This document shows, one piece after another, positions 60,431 to 64,000 of a DNA stretch of 64,000 nucleotides. How positions within the stretch are numbered: the first letter of the stretch is position 1; every line of letters begins with the position of its first letter. Origin of the DNA: CG1-02-35-72 sp045046885 (lineage in GTDB: Bacteria; Bacteroidota; Bacteroidia; Flavobacteriales; Flavobacteriaceae); NCBI GenBank assembly GCA_045046885.1, contig JASFYX010000053.1, positions 22,284 to 86,283 of the forward strand, written 5' to 3'. The notes below the pieces were generated by a model, which was given only the letters and a program-made list of their open reading frames with translations, was not told the DNA's origin and searched no databases. Position numbers and translations under genes: made by a program.

Positions 60431-63050
60431 TTTTTTAGTCATTTTTGTTATAGTAGTCTATTTGTCTGTAATTTTTTATGTGGCCTATTGGGCCGAAAAA
60501 AACTCAAAAAGTAAGTGGGTCAATAATCCTTATGTCTATACTTTATCTTTAGCTGTTTACTGTACAGCTTGGACATATTATGGTAGTGTAGGGTTGGCTG
60601 CAACATCTGGACTAAAATTCTTAACTATTTATTTAGGTCCCGTTATAATCATTCCTACTTGGATTGTCTTGATGAAAAAGATTATAAAAATAGCCAAAGC
60701 AAATAAAATTTCTTCGTTAGCAGACTTTATTTCATTGCGTTATGGTAACGATCGTTTTTTAGGAGCTTTAGTAACTATTGTGTGCGTATTGGCAATTGTA
60801 CCTTATATTTCTTTACAGTTAAAAGCCATTTCAGAAACCTTTAATGTTATTACAAATCACAATTTAATTGCCAGTAATATTATTGATGACACTACTTTTT
60901 ATATTGCTATTTTACTAGCCATATTCGCAGCGTTTTTTGGAACTCAGCACACTGATGCTACAGAAAGACATAAAGGAATAATTACCGCAGTTGCGCTTGA
61001 ATCTGTAATCAAATTATTTTTCTTTTTGCTTGTAGGCTTATATGTAACATTTTATTTATTTGATGGACCGACTGATATTTTTCAACAAGCAGCCTTATTG
61101 CCAGATTTCAAAGACCATCAAACCATAACAAATGTAGAAGGGGGCGTAAATTGGTTCTTCTTGAGTATTCTTTCTATGATAGCCATTATGTTGCTTCCTA
61201 GACAGTTTCAAGTATCAGTTGTTGAAAACGAACGTGAAAAATATTTAAAAAAAGTCATTTGGCTTTTTCCTTTGTATTTGTTGCTTTTTAATGTATTTGT
61301 AATTTTTATTGCTTGGGCAGGTAACATTGTATTTCAAGGTCAAACTGTAGATGCCGATTTATTTACTTTAATGTTGCCTTTGGCGTATGATAATTCAACT
61401 ATGGCTTTATTAGGCTTTTTAGGTGGATTTTCTGCGGCTATTTCTATGGTTGTTGTTTCAACTTTAACCTTATCTACAATGTTGAGTAATAATCTCATTA
61501 TTCCTTATGGGTTTCTTAAACGATATAGTAAAGGAGAATCTACTAAGAATAATGAGTCTATTAAAAATATAAGGCGTGTTGCTATTTTTTCGTTGATAAT
61601 TATTGCTTATTTCTTTTACAAAAGTTTTACTTTAGATAGATCTTTAGTCTCTATTGGTTTAATTTCTTTTGTTGTCATTGCACAATTAGCACCTTCATTT
61701 TTTGGCGGTTTAATTTGGCGACGTGGCTCAGCAAAAGGTGCTAAATGGGGTATTATAGTTGGGTTTTTAGTAACGGTTTACACACTTATAGTTCCTTTTA
61801 CAATCGAATCTCAAATAATATCTTCATCATTTGTTAATGAAGGTTTATTTGGCATATCACTCTTACAACCGTATCATTTATTTGGCTTACAATTATTTGA
61901 ACCTATTACACACTCTTTTTTCTGGAGTATGTTTTTCAATATTGTTGTTTATATGATAGTGTCTGTAAATGTATTGAGTAATTACAGAGAACGTAATTTT
62001 GCCGAAATGTTTGTCGATAGTACCAAATACGCAACCTTACACGAAGATGCTTATGTGTGGAAAGGGGAGGCTTATGTAAAAGATATCAAAAATGTTTTAA
62101 CAAGATTTTTAGGCAATAAAAGAACTGAGCGCGCTTTGAATCTCTTCTTTATGAAATACAATATAGATAAGGATACGCAATACGCTGATGCAAGATTGGT
62201 AAATTTTTCTGAGAAACTTTTAACAGGAAGTATAGGAAGTGCGTCATCAAGAATATTAGTTTCGTCTGTTGTAAAAGAAGAAGAAATCAGCCTGACAGAA
62301 GTTTTAAATATTTTAGAGGAAACACAAAAAGCCAAAGAATCTAATAAAGAGTTAAAAGAACGCGATAAGCAAAAAGACGATTTCTTAGGTACTGTAGCCC
62401 ACGAACTTAAAACACCTATTACTTCAATAAGAGCTCTTTCAGAAATATTATTAGATAATGAAGATATTGATCTTATAACAAAAGAAAAGTTTTTGACAAG
62501 TATTTTAGACGAAAGCGAACGCGTTAGTAGATTGATTAATAATATATTAGATTTAGAAAAATTAGCACAAGGAAAAGTTAAACTCAACTTGGCAAAAAAT
62601 TCAATAAACCATACTATTACTAAGTCTGTAAATGCAGTAAGTCAGTTAGCGGCAAAAAAAGGTATAAAAATTTATTATAACGGTGTGTCAGATATAACAA
62701 CCGAATTTGACGATGATCGTATCCAACAAGTCCTTATTAATTTACTGTCGAATGCGCTTAAATTTTCAAAAGAAAATAAAGGAGAAATCCATATAAATGC
62801 CAAAGTTAAGCAAGTTGGTCTCGAAATTTCAGTAATAGATAATGGAAAAGGTATTGAAAAAGGAGATTTAGTTTCAATATTTAGTAAATTTTATCAATCT
62901 AAAGATCAAACTATTCTAAAACCTGTAGGCAGTGGATTGGGCTTGGCTATTAGTAAACAAATTATTGAAAGCCATAAAGGAAAAATTTGGGCAGAAAATG
63001 TGAGTCCAAATGGTGCCAAACTAACTTTTGTTTTACCAATAAATAACTAA
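60423..63050 (+). CDS. Hybrid SSS-transporter/histidine kinase (CrbS/CbrA-type)
   Basis: An 875-aa protein: a 12-13-helix sodium:solute-symporter domain (AVYCTAWTYYGSVGLAATSG, PRQFQVSVVENE) fused to a cytosolic kinase. The DHp His is H660 in VAHELKTPITSI; the ATPase has an N-box (INLLSNALKFSKENKG), G1 (VIDNGKGIEKGD) and G2 (GSGLGLAISKQI). No PAS domain is evident. In other bacteria CrbS/CrbR senses acetate flux and drives acs. The regulator gene is 5 bp downstream. Confidence 0.93.
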   Translation: MSSFLVIFVIVVYLSVIFYVAYWAEKNSKSKWVNNPYVYTLSLAVYCTAWTYYGSVGLAATSGLKFLTIYLGPVIIIPTWIVLMKKIIKIAKANKISSLADFISLRYGNDRFLGALVTIVCVLAIVPYISLQLKAISETFNVITNHNLIASNIIDDTTFYIAILLAIFAAFFGTQHTDATERHKGIITAVALESVIKLFFFLLVGLYVTFYLFDGPTDIFQQAALLPDFKDHQTITNVEGGVNWFFLSILSMIAIMLLPRQFQVSVVENEREKYLKKVIWLFPLYLLLFNVFVIFIAWAGNIVFQGQTVDADLFTLMLPLAYDNSTMALLGFLGGFSAAISMVVVSTLTLSTMLSNNLIIPYGFLKRYSKGESTKNNESIKNIRRVAIFSLIIIAYFFYKSFTLDRSLVSIGLISFVVIAQLAPSFFGGLIWRRGSAKGAKWGIIVGFLVTVYTLIVPFTIESQIISSSFVNEGLFGISLLQPYHLFGLQLFEPITHSFFWSMFFNIVVYMIVSVNVLSNYRERNFAEMFVDSTKYATLHEDAYVWKGEAYVKDIKNVLTRFLGNKRTERALNLFFMKYNIDKDTQYADARLVNFSEKLLTGSIGSASSRILVSSVVKEEEISLTEVLNILEETQKAKESNKELKERDKQKDDFLGTVAHELKTPITSIRALSEILLDNEDIDLITKEKFLTSILDESERVSRLINNILDLEKLAQGKVKLNLAKNSINHTITKSVNAVSQLAAKKGIKIYYNGVSDITTEFDDDRIQQVLINLLSNALKFSKENKGEIHINAKVKQVGLEISVIDNGKGIEKGDLVSIFSKFYQSKDQTILKPVGSGLGLAISKQIIESHKGKIWAENVSPNGAKLTFVLPINN

Positions 63051-63055
63051 AAAAA

Positions 63056-63424
63056 ATGAAAAAATTATTAATTGTAGACGATGAACCTAACATAGTTATG
63101 TCATTAGAATTTGTTTTTAAGAAAGAAAATTACAAAGTATTTATTGCTAGAGATGGCGCAGAGGCTATAGAAATTATAGAAAATAGTTTGCCAGATATTA
63201 TTTTATTAGATATTATGATGCCAAAAGTTGATGGCTATCAAGTACTCAAACATCTAAAAGAAGTAGCGTCATTAAATAAAATAAAAGTCATAATTCTATC
63301 AGCAAAAAATAAGATTGCTGATATTGAACTAGGCCTTCAGCTTGGTGCTGATAAATATATTTCTAAACCATTCTCTACAAGACAGTTAGTAAAAGAAGTA
63401 AAAAAACTTTTAAATAAAAAATAA
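63056..63424 (+). CDS. Single-domain response regulator (CheY-like)
   Basis: A 122-aa receiver only: acidic pocket DDE (8-10), phospho-Asp D52 in LLDIMMP, S82 and K104 in ISKPF. It has no output domain, unlike CrbR, which is a LuxR-type DNA-binding regulator. It may pass phosphate on, act allosterically, or bind a separate effector. Directly after the kinase gene. Confidence 0.95.
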   Translation: MKKLLIVDDEPNIVMSLEFVFKKENYKVFIARDGAEAIEIIENSLPDIILLDIMMPKVDGYQVLKHLKEVASLNKIKVIILSAKNKIADIELGLQLGADKYISKPFSTRQLVKEVKKLLNKK

Positions 63425-63426
63425 TT

Positions 63427-63645
63427 ATGAAATTAAGACTAAACCCATTGGCATCAGATATTTTTATTGCCGTTTATATAGCGCTCACTTTATTAGGGCG
63501 GCTTTACATAGAACCCATGTTAAATGGCAATTTTTTGGTCTCAATCTTTTTAGGCCTTTTTGCTTTATTAGTTATTTGGGTCTTAGTGAAATTAAAATTT
63601 TTAAATCCAAATTGGTTTGGATTAATTAACAACACAAAAAAATAA
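63427..63645 (+). CDS. Small membrane protein
   Basis: A 72-aa protein with two helices (AVYIALTLLGRLYIEPML and FLVSIFLGLFALLVIWVLVKL). 2 bp after the response regulator and 5 bp before the CoA ligase, so part of the same operon. Role unknown. Confidence 0.8.
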   Translation: MKLRLNPLASDIFIAVYIALTLLGRLYIEPMLNGNFLVSIFLGLFALLVIWVLVKLKFLNPNWFGLINNTKK

Positions 63646-63650
63646 TCATC

Positions 63651-64000
63651 ATGAATTATATAGAACATCACAATAATAGTATACAAAACCCCGAAGCTTT
63701 TTGGGCAGAACAAGCAGAAAATATAGCTTGGTATAAAAAACCTACAAACATTTTATCTAAAGACGATAATGGTTTTTACCGATGGTATAAAGACGGTATC
63801 TTAAATTTAAGTTATCTAGCCATAGATAAACATATTGAAGATGGTTATGGCGAACAAATAGCCATAATATATGACTCTCCTGTTACACAACAAAAACTAA
63901 AATATACTTTTAATGACCTAAAATGGGAAGTAGAACATTTAGCAGGTGGATTGCGTGATTTAGGCGTTTCAAAAGGCGATACCGTTATCGTTTATATGCC
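63651..64000 (+). CDS. Acyl-CoA synthetase, acetyl/propionyl type, 5' part only
   Basis: The first 116 residues are visible; the gene runs off the window. NPEAFWAEQAENIAWYKKP, NLSYLAIDKHIEDGYGEQIAIIYDSPVT and GGLRDLGVSKGDTVIVYMP fit the N-terminal domain of AMP-forming acetyl-/propionyl-CoA synthetases, closer to PrpE in the NLSYLAIDKH and YDSPVT region. It would activate the imported acid to its CoA ester. Confidence 0.88.
   Translation, partial: MNYIEHHNNSIQNPEAFWAEQAENIAWYKKPTNILSKDDNGFYRWYKDGILNLSYLAIDKHIEDGYGEQIAIIYDSPVTQQKLKYTFNDLKWEVEHLAGGLRDLGVSKGDTVIVYM

Noticed and set aside
62072..62587. 171-aa minus-strand ORF over the histidine kinase
   Set aside because: Antisense shadow of the H-box region; no family features.

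Overview
This is a low-GC, densely coded chromosomal stretch from a Bacteroidota member, almost certainly a marine-type Flavobacteriaceae. Evidence: a type IX secretion C-terminal sorting domain, promoters with the Bacteroidota -7 box TAnnTTTG, TTG/GTG starts, the rpmB-rpmG-DUF4295-ftsY-rimO block, BshC, menaquinone genes (menD, menB, menA), a TonB-dependent receptor, Bacteroidota-type LptD, and sulfonolipid-type enzymes. No rRNA, tRNA or CRISPR array was seen.

Layout. 1-12.6 kb: end of a large secreted FN3/T9SS protein, a GT2 glycosyltransferase, cystathionine beta-synthase, a membrane redoxin, DUF2851, menD, a secreted C1 peptidase, a secreted esterase, menB and a FAH-family hydrolase. The gaps carry palindromic and REP-like repeats. 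12.6-19.5 kb: an accessory island with a type I restriction-modification operon: hsdR, an embedded DUF4062/ATP-binding gene, and a single-polypeptide HsdM-HsdS fusion. It is flanked by structured or repeated DNA. 19.5-33 kb: ctaA, a small OM protein, cinA, the ribosomal protein block with ftsY and rimO, a methyltransferase, bshC, oligopeptidase B, then a cysteine-synthase-like gene next to an alpha-oxoamine synthase (candidate capnine/sulfonolipid pair). A decayed gene follows at 32.8-33.3 kb.

33.3-38.9 kb, minus strand: the most unusual locus. It is a four-gene operon of a PapD-like periplasmic chaperone, two small secreted subunit-like proteins and a 994-aa outer-membrane barrel with Ig-like end domains. 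By architecture it resembles a chaperone-usher surface-fibre system, but it does not look like classical Fim/Pap ushers.

39-55.7 kb: recG, a BadF-type kinase, mgsA, ridA, lptD, a cell-wall amidase, an MCE-domain protein, an AhpD-like protein, a membrane Fe-S protein with HAD and CCG-domain partners, menA, a Cys-containing small protein with a probable copper TonB receptor, and a UPF0173 hydrolase. 55.7-64 kb: a nonsense-interrupted ORF6N gene, a domesticated IS1-type DNA-binding protein, then a short-chain carboxylate module: DcaP-like porin, DUF4212 plus sodium:solute symporter, a symporter-histidine kinase fusion (CrbS/CbrA type), a single-domain response regulator, and the start of an acetyl/propionyl-CoA synthetase. 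Uptake, sensing and activation of acetate or propionate fit together here.
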